Positions 9,139 through 17,121 of a stretch of 64,000 nt of DNA are shown piece by piece; the stretch's first letter is position 1, and every line of letters begins with the position of its first letter. The stretch comes from Sulfoacidibacillus ferrooxidans (lineage in GTDB: Bacteria > Bacillota > Bacilli > Alicyclobacillales > SLC66). Below the pieces are notes generated by a model. It was not told the DNA's origin. It did not search any database and saw nothing but the letters and a program-made list of their open reading frames with translations. The stretch lies in NCBI RefSeq assembly GCF_022606465.1, contig NZ_JALBUF010000001.1, forward strand, positions 744,001-808,000. The letters run 5' to 3'. The translations under genes were made by a program, and so were the position numbers.

Positions 9139-9165
9139 TAGTGTATGAGACAAGTTCCTCTTGTT
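9139..9165 (-). promoter_or_regulatory. Candidate SigK (mother-cell) promoter for 8917-9117
   Basis: On the minus strand CATACACTA matches the SigK -10 pattern CATAnnnTA. An AAC lies 15 bases upstream, as expected for the very short SigK -35 element. The predicted start point would leave a leader of about 16 bases carrying the AGGGGGT ribosome site. CATACACT also fits the SigE -10, but no good SigE -35 is seen. No expression data support it. Confidence 0.4.
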
Positions 9166-9222
9166 GAATAGAGAAATAATCCTTCAATGGATCGCGTACA
9201 GTGTCAAGAAGGAGTGATGCAG

Positions 9223-10767
9223 GTGGCAAACTATCCAATCAATCTGCATGCTGTAGCCCTTTATTTGCGTAAATCACGTGCCGATCTGGAGGCTGAGAAA
9301 CGCGGAGAGGGTGAAACTCTATCGAAACACAGACGGGCATTGTATACTCTTGCAGCAAAGTATAACTATCCAATTGTAGACACTTTCGAGGAAATTGTCT
9401 CAGGTGAACGCATCATTGACCGTCCAGAAATGCAACTACTACTCCATGAAGTCGAGCAGAATCGTTATCAAGCCGTCCTATGCATGGATATTGACCGCTT
9501 AGGACGTGGAAATATGATGGATCAAGGCATGATTCAAGATCTCTTTAAACGCACACAAACACTCATCATCACGCCGCGTAAAGTCTACGATTTGCAAAAT
9601 GAGATGGATGAAGAGTGGAGTGAATTTGAAGCATTTATGGCTCGTCGTGAGCTAAAAATGATTACGCGCAGAATGCAGCGTGGAAGACGTCAAAGTGCCC
9701 TTGAAGGAAAGAGCGTGAGTCGCAAACCACCCTATGGTTATCTGCGTGACGCTACTCTACATCTTGTACCAGATCCAGTTACTGCGCCAATTGTGCAGAT
9801 GATCTATTCACTTGCAGTAGATGGGCACGGCGCCCAATATATCAGCAACCATTTAACGAAACTGGGCATCAAATCCCCCAATGGCCATGATCATTGGGAT
9901 CGTTCCACCATTTATTCCATCTTAAATAATCCGGTCTATCAAGGACATATTCGTTGGGGACACTATCGTCACCAGAAAAACACGAAAAGGAATACTGGTT
10001 ATGTGCGCACACTTGCAGATGAGCAAACTAGAGTCATGACCTATCACGCACATGAGCCGCTAGTCGATTCGCAAATGTATAGTCGATACTTAGAAAAGCG
10101 CAGCAAGCAGCCTAGCGTCCCCCTTAGTAAGACGCTAACAAACCCATTAGCAGGACTGGTCATTTGCGCACTGTGTGGTCGTACCATGATGAGAAAAAAA
10201 ACATACAACCGTCCGCACAATCGTCTGCTTTGTGCAACTCCAGGGTGCAAGACTCGCGGCACCCATTTCGAATGGGTAGAACAACGCGTCTTACAAACGG
10301 TACAAGAGATGCTTTCTGGAATGCAATTAGCGCCAGACATCCTACTAACAACGAGCCACTCAAAGCAACCGGAGTTTACGTGGTTTGATCATCACATTCA
10401 TCAACTTCGTGCTATGATCACACAAACTCAAAAACAGTTAGTACACCTTCACGATCTTCTGGAACAAGGAGTATATGATTCTTCTACTTTTGAGTCTAGA
10501 CAAACGTTATTACAACAGCGGTTGTTACTTCTAGAACATGATCTAGTCATTGCCACGGACGAGCGCGAACAGGTCGTACACGCAGATACGCTACCACTTA
10601 CCCACAATCTACAAGACTTAAACCCATGGACACTGTACCAAATGACACCTTCTTGCGAATTCAAAAACAAACTCCTCAAACTTTTTATTACACGCATCAC
10701 CTATACACGAGAAAAAACGTGGAAAGAACCTGATCACTTTCACCTAGACATCTTTTCAAGATGGTAA
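9223..10767 (+). CDS. Large serine recombinase of the yhbH element
   Basis: This 514-residue site-specific recombinase has an N-terminal catalytic domain (ALYLRKSRADLE with the nucleophilic serine, then MDIDRLGRGNMMDQG and RRELKMITRRMQRGRR). It continues with a Recombinase domain (KPPYGYLRD, SIYSILNNPVYQGHIRWG), a zinc ribbon (CALCGRTMMRKK ... CATPGCKTRG) and a coiled C-terminal region. That is the SpoIVCA/phage integrase plan. The GTG at 9223 has AAGGAG eight bases upstream; the two in-frame ATGs before it are badly spaced. The gene ends 25 bp from the att core at 10793 and converges on the yhbH 5' part. It most likely catalyses integration and excision of the element. Confidence 0.93.
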   Translation: MANYPINLHAVALYLRKSRADLEAEKRGEGETLSKHRRALYTLAAKYNYPIVDTFEEIVSGERIIDRPEMQLLLHEVEQNRYQAVLCMDIDRLGRGNMMDQGMIQDLFKRTQTLIITPRKVYDLQNEMDEEWSEFEAFMARRELKMITRRMQRGRRQSALEGKSVSRKPPYGYLRDATLHLVPDPVTAPIVQMIYSLAVDGHGAQYISNHLTKLGIKSPNGHDHWDRSTIYSILNNPVYQGHIRWGHYRHQKNTKRNTGYVRTLADEQTRVMTYHAHEPLVDSQMYSRYLEKRSKQPSVPLSKTLTNPLAGLVICALCGRTMMRKKTYNRPHNRLLCATPGCKTRGTHFEWVEQRVLQTVQEMLSGMQLAPDILLTTSHSKQPEFTWFDHHIHQLRAMITQTQKQLVHLHDLLEQGVYDSSTFESRQTLLQQRLLLLEHDLVIATDEREQVVHADTLPLTHNLQDLNPWTLYQMTPSCEFKNKLLKLFITRITYTREKTWKEPDHFHLDIFSRW

Positions 10768-10788
10768 CGATCCATGTGGTGTACCTGT

Positions 10789-11811
10789 TTACTTGTATTG
10801 ATTGATTTCACCGTACCCAAACACATTACACACGTCCATCAATTCCGTAACAAGTTTTACACAGCGTTCATTGTCAGATGATAAATTGTCTCCATCCGAA
10901 AAATGAACCGGATAAATATTGTATAGCTGCGGTGAGTAGCGATCGGCAATCAGATTCAGTGCTAACTGATAGGCTGAGGAGCAGATCGTTCCACCGCTTT
11001 CCCCTTTAGTAAAAAACTCGTGTTCGGTCACCAGTTTCGCCTCTGTATGATGAGCGATAAATTCGATGCCTACATGCTCGTATTTCGTGCGCAAAAACCT
11101 CACCATCCAAAAGTAAAATGTGCGCGCGATATATTTCTCAAACGTACCCATGGAACCGGATGTGTCCATCATCGCGATGACGATCGCTTGCGATCGTGGA
11201 ATCTGTACATCATCCCATGTTTTATAACGCAAATCTTCAGGAGTGATGGGATGCAATCCGGGATTTCCTACACGTGCATTGCGTTTCAATGTCTCTAATA
11301 TGGTTCGTTTCTTATCGATGTTACTTTGCAGTCCTTTTTTACGCACGTCGCGAAATTCAACATCCTCAACGACCATTTGATCTTGAGCCTTTTGCACAAG
11401 ATAGGGCAATTCCAATTCAGCAAATAAAACGTCTTGAATTTCATCCACAGATACTTCAGCCTCATAATAATCCACACCTGGCTGATCACCGGCTCCATCA
11501 CCTTGACCAGGCCCTTTTTGTGCACCTGGTTGCGGATCTCGTGCTACCACATCCCCAACAGCTGCATCACCATCGCCTTGTCCTGTCTGTTGACTTTTAT
11601 TGTAATTAAATCGAAAGCGATACTCATCGAGGGAGCGAATAGGCACTTTCACAATTTGCTTACCATCCGTCATGATAATACTTTCCTCACTGACGATATC
11701 GGATAAATTATTGCGGATGGCTTCTCTTACTTTTTGCTTATGTCGCGCCTGATCCTGCTGCCCCTTACGGTGAAGGGACCAGTCGTCCTGACTTAGTGTA
11801 AATAACCCCAT
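10789..11811 (-). CDS. yhbH: YhbH (DUF444), 5' part of the split gene
   Basis: YhbH is a sporulation protein of the DUF444/YeaH family, with a von Willebrand-type domain, which works with PrkA and SpoVR. The 340 residues present cover nearly all of it: [19 protein letters not shown] at the N-terminus, [27 protein letters not shown], a MIDAS-like MMDTSGSMG, and [17 protein letters not shown]. It ends [10 protein letters not shown] at a TAA that lies inside the element. Crossover at ATCAATACAA (10793-10802 with 1946-1955) replaces the last Lys with Asn and restores the remaining 48 residues. The ATG at 11811 follows GAGGTGA with good spacing. The gene lies 134 bp downstream of prkA. If the element never excised, the cell would make a C-terminally truncated protein. 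Confidence 0.93.
   Translation of the reverse strand: MGLFTLSQDDWSLHRKGQQDQARHKQKVREAIRNNLSDIVSEESIIMTDGKQIVKVPIRSLDEYRFRFNYNKSQQTGQGDGDAAVGDVVARDPQPGAQKGPGQGDGAGDQPGVDYYEAEVSVDEIQDVLFAELELPYLVQKAQDQMVVEDVEFRDVRKKGLQSNIDKKRTILETLKRNARVGNPGLHPITPEDLRYKTWDDVQIPRSQAIVIAMMDTSGSMGTFEKYIARTFYFWMVRFLRTKYEHVGIEFIAHHTEAKLVTEHEFFTKGESGGTICSSAYQLALNLIADRYSPQLYNIYPVHFSDGDNLSSDNERCVKLVTELMDVCNVFGYGEINQYK
10793..10802 (-). repeat. att core, yhbH 5' junction
   Basis: The coding-strand sequence is ATCAATACAA, identical to 1946-1955. Here it is followed on the minus strand by element sequence carrying the premature TAA at 10789-10791. The next bases into the element contain the GGTACACC arm of the predicted attP. 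Confidence 0.88.
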
Positions 11812-11945
11812 GTCTCTCACCTCTTCAGATTTTTGCGCAGGTATTGGAGATACGAGCAGGGCGTGAGTCATTCGACGCACCCCCTACAAACTCATATGAC
11901 ATGACATACTTTCATTTCGCTACTCTGTATTGCCCTTCATCATGA

Positions 11946-13844
11946 CTAGCGGTTGAGCAGACTTCCAGTGTATTGCAGTAATTCATTTGCACACGAAGCG
12001 CAATATCCATGTTCCTCCATTAATCGTTTGCTTACTTCATTGATTTTCTTCAACTGATTAGAATCAGGAGTTTTCGTCGATGTAGTAATTTTTACAACAT
12101 CTTTTAGATCATCAAATAGCTTTTTCTCAATGGCCTCACGTAAACGCTCGTGTGAATGATAATCAAAACGCTTGCCCCGCCTTGCATAGGTAGAGATCCG
12201 GATGAGTATCTCCTCACGAAATGCTCGTTTTGCATTTTCAGATATCCCAATTTGTTCCTCAATGGAACGCATTAATTTTTCATCTGGATCCATTTCTTCA
12301 CCCGTAATCGGATCTTTCATTCGTTGCCAATTACAATACGCTTCGACATTATCTAAATAATTATCAAGTAATGTCTTCGCTGATTCTTCGTACGAATATA
12401 CAAAAGCTTTTTGTACTTCCTTTTTAGCCATTTCATCGTATTCTTTTCGTGCAATCGCTATAAAATTCAGTAATTTTTCTCGATCCTCCTTACTAATCGA
12501 TGCGTGTTGATCAAGCCCCTCTTTCATTGCACGCAATACATGTAATGCGTTAATGCAACTTGTATTTTGCCTGATCAACGCACTAGAAATCCGGTTAATG
12601 ACATAGCGAGGATCGATCCCTGACATCCCTTCATCAGGGGATTCTGTGCGTAATTCATCCACATCTTTATCCTTGAAACCTTCCACATTGCGACCATCAT
12701 ATAGATACAATTTTTTGAGTAAATCCATCCCTTGCTTTTTAGACTCCTTAAGTCGTGTCAGCACTGAAAAAATGGATGCGGTCATCAATGCGTGTGGGGC
12801 GATATGCACATCTCTCAAGTCGCTTTGCTGAACTAACTTTTCGTAAATCTTGACCTCATCCGTAATTCGAAGATTATACGGAATGGGCATGACAATCATC
12901 CTGGATTGGAGTGCCTCGTTCCGCTTATTGCCGACAAATGCGCGATACTCCGTCTCATTGGTATGAGCAATAACCATTTCATCTGCTGAAATTAAGGCAA
13001 ACCTTCCTGCCTTAAAGTTACCCTCTTGCGTTAATGACAACAGATGCCACAAAAATTTTTCGTCACATTTCAACATTTCCTGAAATTCCATCAGACCTCT
13101 ATTGGCTTTATTTAACTCTCCATCAAAGCGATAGGCTCGCGGATCACTCTCTGACCCGTATTCAGAGATCGTAGAAAAATCAATACTTCCTGTTAGATCT
13201 GCAATATCTTGAGACTTTGGATCAGATGGGCTAAACGTACCAATGCCAATCCGCTCATCTTCAGACAACAAGATGCGCTCAACAATCACATCCTCAATTC
13301 GCCCGCCATATTGAGAGTCTAGTTTCATACGGCAACTTGGACACAGATTTCCTTCTATACGCACTCCAAACTCAGTTTCAAAATCAGAGCGCAACTCTAG
13401 AGGAATGAGGTGTAAGGGCTCCTCATGCATCGGGCATCCCTTAATTCCATACAGTGCACCTTCATCAGTCCGTGAATAGCTCTCTAAGCCGCGTTTCAAT
13501 GCTGTGACAAGTGTCGATTTACCCCCGCTAACAGGTCCCATGAGCAACAAAATCCGCTTGCGTACATCCAGGCGCTTGGCCGCAGAATGAAAATACTCTT
13601 CCACTAAGCGTTCTAGAGATAAATCAAGCCCAAAGATTTCATTGGAAAAAAAGAGATAGTTCTTATGCCCGTGATCATCGACGGTTACACCAGCTGATTC
13701 AATCATGCGATAGACGCGCGAGTGAGCTGATTCAGCGATAATCGGCTGTTTTCTCACAAGTTCCATATAAGCTAGGAAGTCACCTTCCCAGGTTAACTCT
13801 TCTTCCCTCGCGCGATATGCAGCCAACCGGTTAAGAATATCCAC
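11946..13844 (-). CDS. prkA: PrkA serine protein kinase/AAA+ protein
   Basis: This 632-residue protein is near-identical in length to B. subtilis PrkA (631 from memory). It contains the AAA Walker A loop LMGPVSGGKSTLVTALK, KGCPMHEEPLHLIP, GIGTFSPSDPKSQDIADLTG, the long conserved block around YRFDGELNKANRGLMEFQ, and a C-terminal kinase-like region ending in YTGSLLNR. A possible metal site is CPSCRMKLD. The GTG at 13844 has GGAGG six bases upstream and matches the known family start VDIL; the longer frame does not. PrkA is mother-cell expressed in Bacillus. It heads the operon with yhbH and spoVR, which is interrupted twice downstream; prkA itself is intact. Confidence 0.95.
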   Translation of the reverse strand: MDILNRLAAYRAREEELTWEGDFLAYMELVRKQPIIAESAHSRVYRMIESAGVTVDDHGHKNYLFFSNEIFGLDLSLERLVEEYFHSAAKRLDVRKRILLLMGPVSGGKSTLVTALKRGLESYSRTDEGALYGIKGCPMHEEPLHLIPLELRSDFETEFGVRIEGNLCPSCRMKLDSQYGGRIEDVIVERILLSEDERIGIGTFSPSDPKSQDIADLTGSIDFSTISEYGSESDPRAYRFDGELNKANRGLMEFQEMLKCDEKFLWHLLSLTQEGNFKAGRFALISADEMVIAHTNETEYRAFVGNKRNEALQSRMIVMPIPYNLRITDEVKIYEKLVQQSDLRDVHIAPHALMTASIFSVLTRLKESKKQGMDLLKKLYLYDGRNVEGFKDKDVDELRTESPDEGMSGIDPRYVINRISSALIRQNTSCINALHVLRAMKEGLDQHASISKEDREKLLNFIAIARKEYDEMAKKEVQKAFVYSYEESAKTLLDNYLDNVEAYCNWQRMKDPITGEEMDPDEKLMRSIEEQIGISENAKRAFREEILIRISTYARRGKRFDYHSHERLREAIEKKLFDDLKDVVKITTSTKTPDSNQLKKINEVSKRLMEEHGYCASCANELLQYTGSLLNR

Positions 13845-14049
13845 ACGTTTTCCTCCCTCTTCTAGGCACCGATCAATGGATGCCGACTTTCTATACGTTT
13901 CATCGTCTACATGCGGCAAACATACAAGCGCGGTAATTTGCGCTGTAGTGTGTTACTATGCTTATGCGATAGTCAAGCTGTGGTTGCTCTAAAGTTTATG
14001 ACAGTCTCACACCCGCGCAAGAGTTACACAAAGGCAGGTATCAAATCAG

Positions 14050-14640
14050 ATGAATTCGTCAAAAACCAGAATGATTTTTGAGGCAGCCATAGATATTTTT
14101 TGTGAACGAGGCTTTGAAAAGGCTACAATGGATGATATTGCCACAAAGGCCAATGTAGCAAAGGGAACTATTTATTACCATTTTAAAAGTAAAGAAGAGT
14201 TGTTTGTCTTCCTAGTTGAGGAAGGAACCAACCTTCTCCGCGAACACGTTCTCGAAAGATTATCGGATCAAATGACTCCTACCGATAAAATTCGCGCCAT
14301 TATCCATGAACAATTAACTTTCTTTAAAGATTATAGAGATTTGTGCATTATTATTCTTCGCGAAGCGTGGGGAGAAGAGCAACGTCAACTACAATTTCGT
14401 AGAATGCTTGTCCATTATGTGCGAGCCATTGAGGAAATCGTCATTTCAGGGATTCAAACTGGGGAATTTGCGGAAATCGATAGCCAAACTGCGGCATGGT
14501 CTATTTTTGGTGGGTTAAGCATTACAGCACTTAACCACCTATATGCAGATCCAAGCTTTAACTTACCAATGCTTGCACCATCTTTTGAGCAAATGTTATT
14601 CCATGGGCTAACAGGACGACATGAACCAATAGACGAGTAA
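14050..14640 (+). CDS. TetR/AcrR family transcriptional regulator
   Basis: This 196-residue regulator has an N-terminal helix-turn-helix with the TetR signature (IFCERGFEKATMDDIATKAN, KGTIYYHFKSKEELFVFLV). Its C-terminal helical ligand domain resembles the FadR/YsiA group that senses acyl-CoA, which is a weak similarity from memory. It is divergent from prkA, about 200 bp away, and transcribed alone. The likely target is unknown; self-regulation in the prkA-facing intergenic region is possible. Confidence 0.85.
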   Translation: MNSSKTRMIFEAAIDIFCERGFEKATMDDIATKANVAKGTIYYHFKSKEELFVFLVEEGTNLLREHVLERLSDQMTPTDKIRAIIHEQLTFFKDYRDLCIIILREAWGEEQRQLQFRRMLVHYVRAIEEIVISGIQTGEFAEIDSQTAAWSIFGGLSITALNHLYADPSFNLPMLAPSFEQMLFHGLTGRHEPIDE

Positions 14641-14644
14641 CACT

Positions 14645-14681
14645 ACATGACGAGGATGGCTTAGAGCCATCTCCGTTATGT
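14645..14681. terminator. Bidirectional hairpin between tetR and trmL
   Basis: The imperfect inverted repeat centres on GGATGGC-TTAGA-GCCATC, extended by ACAT/ATGT arms. It lies between two converging genes and overlaps the trmL stop codon. It has no long U tract, so strength is uncertain. Confidence 0.5.
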
Positions 14682-15140
14682 AAGACCAGGAAATTTCAGT
14701 TGACGAAGTGCTTCATACAAAGCAATAGCCACTGTATTGGACAGGTTTAAGGATCTCATAGCTTGTCCCATAGGTAACCGCAAACACGACGAAGCATAGG
14801 ATTCGTGCACAAAAGAAGGTAATCCAGTGGTTTCTTTACCAAATACTAAATAATCATCGGTTTGATAAGCTATATCCGTATAGTGATGTGTGGCGAATTT
14901 CGTAAAAAAATACATATTTGCACCCGCTTGTTTGGCCTCATCAATCACCTCTTGTAAATGATCATGTAACCGAGTATCCACTAGGTGCCAATAATCTAGT
15001 CCCGCCCTACGCAAAGAACTGTCATCGATTTTAAATCCTAGTGGCTGTACGAGATGCAATACAGTCCCTGTTGCAGCACATGTTCGTGCGATATTCCCTG
15101 TGTTGGGTGGGATTTGTGGTTCAAATAAAACGATATGCAT
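14676..15140 (-). CDS. trmL: tRNA (cytidine(34)-2'-O)-methyltransferase
   Basis: This 154-residue SPOUT (TrmH-type) methyltransferase modifies the wobble position of tRNA-Leu isoacceptors. The N-terminus MHIVLFEPQIPPNTGNIART, the middle motif FGKETTGLP, and the knotted SAM-binding C-terminus (LPMGQAMRSLNLSNTVAIAL) are typical. The length is standard for the family. It converges on the TetR gene and is followed upstream by the amidase-domain gene in the same orientation, 20 bp away, probably as one transcript. Confidence 0.92.
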   Translation of the reverse strand: MHIVLFEPQIPPNTGNIARTCAATGTVLHLVQPLGFKIDDSSLRRAGLDYWHLVDTRLHDHLQEVIDEAKQAGANMYFFTKFATHHYTDIAYQTDDYLVFGKETTGLPSFVHESYASSCLRLPMGQAMRSLNLSNTVAIALYEALRQLKFPGLT

Positions 15141-15160
15141 GTCTATTCCTCCATCGTTCC

Positions 15161-16105
15161 TTAATCATCTACATGCAAAAACAAGTAGCGCGTTTGTTCC
15201 GTCCAAGCGTGACTGTCTTCATAGGAATAGTGACGCATGCGGCTATTCACCGTATGAGCATTGACTAGCGGATCACCGTTTCCATCGAAACCCGTAACGA
15301 CAGTCATATGATGGTATGTTCCAGAGCCACGCCAATCGTAACTAATCATATCCCCAAGTTGCAGTTGTTTTGGATCATGTACTTCAGATGCATGAACGTA
15401 CTGAGATGTTTTACGCAAATAATTCACTAACGCATGTGTCACTGACCAAGAATAACTCCAATTCGGCTTTGGCTCTGCGCGAAACCACCAACCTGTCTCT
15501 CTTTTTTCTGTGACGTGCATGGGGATATTCCCAGAATATAATACTTGAGAAACAAAATTGGTACAATCCTCATGGAATCCTAGATAATCAGGATTCACTC
15601 GATCCCACCATAACTCTGCATAGCGAGTAGCTAACGTGCGCTGATAAGGAACTCGTGGGCGATGATCTCTATATGCCCTAAAATTCAGAGTGTCATGCCC
15701 ATCGTCTAAAGATTCAAAAGCTGTCACTGCTTCTGCCCGATGGCGATGAGCGATCAACTCCACTTTACCAGGCGATACATGCCAAGTTAGCACATGATCT
15801 ATGACGCGCTGTTCATATTCAAGTGTACCACGCAACTCGTAAATAAATCGTATCGATTCACGAGCTAAAACCTCATAATCATGTGTACTTTGACCCAGGG
15901 TTCGCACTTCGAAAATATCGACATCTGTAATTGTTTTTTTATCTACTGCATTACGTTTAGAAAACAACTCAAATCGTCGATCCATCTCTTCAACAACCGG
16001 TTGAATGCCATGCACTGTATACAATAATTCATAATCACGTGCTATCCAATTATCATTTCTGCGCCAAAACCATTCCTTCGTAGCGTTCACAATGTGATCT
16101 TTCAC
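15161..16105 (-). CDS. Amidase-domain protein (Amidase_6 family)
   Basis: This 314-residue protein has an N-terminal half rich in charged residues. Its C-terminal cysteine-peptidase-like amidase domain is recognised by HEDCTNFVSQVLY (nucleophile Cys), GTYHHMTVVTGFD (His) and DPLVNAHT. Family members hydrolyse peptide or amide bonds of cell-wall material, but no signal peptide is visible here. The GTG at 16105 has GGGGGT five bases upstream; the longer frame lacks a site. It is probably co-transcribed with trmL. A spore-associated role would fit the surroundings but is not shown. Confidence 0.8.
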   Translation of the reverse strand: MKDHIVNATKEWFWRRNDNWIARDYELLYTVHGIQPVVEEMDRRFELFSKRNAVDKKTITDVDIFEVRTLGQSTHDYEVLARESIRFIYELRGTLEYEQRVIDHVLTWHVSPGKVELIAHRHRAEAVTAFESLDDGHDTLNFRAYRDHRPRVPYQRTLATRYAELWWDRVNPDYLGFHEDCTNFVSQVLYSGNIPMHVTEKRETGWWFRAEPKPNWSYSWSVTHALVNYLRKTSQYVHASEVHDPKQLQLGDMISYDWRGSGTYHHMTVVTGFDGNGDPLVNAHTVNSRMRHYSYEDSHAWTEQTRYLFLHVDD

Positions 16106-16253
16106 GTTGCACCCCCGATGATCTAGAGTATTCATAGATAAACAGTATGCATAGAAACGTTCACTTAGCGATGTTTGGCAAGCCCATTTTCTATGATAAA
16201 CTAAGCAGATAGCGTATCTCGAAATGAAATAGACTTATCTAGAGGTGACACAC

Positions 16254-17024
16254 ATGGACCATTTGCCTGCAAAGGAACAAGCTACTGACCGCAATACAGT
16301 CCGTGCAGTCGAGCGTGCGCTGGATATTCTATTATGCTTTGGCACAGATCGAGATCTAGGTCTGACTGAAATCTCAAGTCGTGTGTCTCTTCACAAAAGC
16401 ACGGTACATCGCCTTCTTGCCTCGCTTGAAGCAAAAGGGTTCGTAGAACGCCATCAACAGAGCGATCGTTATCGACTAGGATGGGGCGTATTGGAATTAG
16501 CAAGCCAAATGTTTCAATCGGATGATTTAGTCTCTCGTGTACTTCCAGAAATGACAGCATTGCGCGACAGTATTGGTGAAACGATCAGTCTGTATGTGCG
16601 TTCAGGAATTGAAAGGATTCGCATTCAAGCGATTGAAGGCGTTCATCCCGTACGAAGAGTAGCTAATATAGGGAAACGATTCCCGCTCTATGTGGGCGCA
16701 TCAGGTAAAGTCCTTCTTGCATTTTCTTCTGACAACGTACTAGAAGAGCTTCGAACATTAGGTGCCTTCCCAGAGGAACTCGATATATCAGAGCTTAAAC
16801 TTCAGTGTGATCACATTCGTCAAGTGGGGTATGCAGTAAGTATTGAAGAGCGTGAAGTTGGAGCTGCAGCAGTAGCTGCACCGATTTTTGATCGACAGCA
16901 TAAGTGTATAGCGGCTCTCTCCGTTTCTGGACCTGTGGATCGGTATACTCCTTCTGAAGTCATTCACTTTGCAAAGTCTTGTATGGATACATCGGAAGCG
17001 ATCTCACGCTATCTTGGGCTGTGA
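16254..17024 (+). CDS. IclR family transcriptional regulator
   Basis: This 256-residue regulator has an N-terminal winged helix-turn-helix (SRVSLHKSTVHRLLASLE, GFVERH) and the IclR effector domain (GETISLYVRSG, PLYVGASGKVLLAF, EEREVGAAAVAAPI). The ATG at 16254 has GAGGTG upstream. It is divergent from the amidase gene and stands alone, so its regulated pathway cannot be named. Confidence 0.9.
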   Translation: MDHLPAKEQATDRNTVRAVERALDILLCFGTDRDLGLTEISSRVSLHKSTVHRLLASLEAKGFVERHQQSDRYRLGWGVLELASQMFQSDDLVSRVLPEMTALRDSIGETISLYVRSGIERIRIQAIEGVHPVRRVANIGKRFPLYVGASGKVLLAFSSDNVLEELRTLGAFPEELDISELKLQCDHIRQVGYAVSIEEREVGAAAVAAPIFDRQHKCIAALSVSGPVDRYTPSEVIHFAKSCMDTSEAISRYLGL

Positions 17025-17121
17025 GGAGCGTTCTTTACACACAAAGATGTCAGTTCAAGAATAGAATACCTCAGAGAAGATAGGCGCTAGGAATCGCGCT
17101 TTTTCTTTGGAGGTGAAAACA

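Larger units (their letters stand above)
1946..10802. mobile_element. Skin-like intervening element splitting yhbH (8,847-bp unit)
   Basis: The element is delimited by identical 10-bp direct repeats at 1946-1955 and 10793-10802; the repeat-to-repeat unit is 8,847 bp. Outside the repeats lie the two halves of yhbH. Inside are a recombinase gene ending 25 bp from one repeat, a small gene, an MFS transporter, and a penicillin-binding protein/FolC-like/penicillin-binding protein operon ending 21 bp from the other repeat. Precise recombination between the repeats restores yhbH in frame and also reconnects prkA-yhbH-spoVR. The circular product would carry GGTGT and ACACC arms centred on the TA of the core, as expected of a serine integrase attP. 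Regulated excision during sporulation is inferred from the B. subtilis sigK skin precedent. Confidence 0.9.

Noticed and set aside
1946-10802. Chance occurrence of the 10-bp repeat
   Set aside because: The repeat lies exactly at the broken codon in both halves and restores a full-length conserved protein in frame; recombinase gene adjoins it.
13845-14049. TetR operator or SigE promoter between prkA and tetR
   Set aside because: Several CATA-like boxes and short palindromes are visible but none has a convincing partner box at the right distance.
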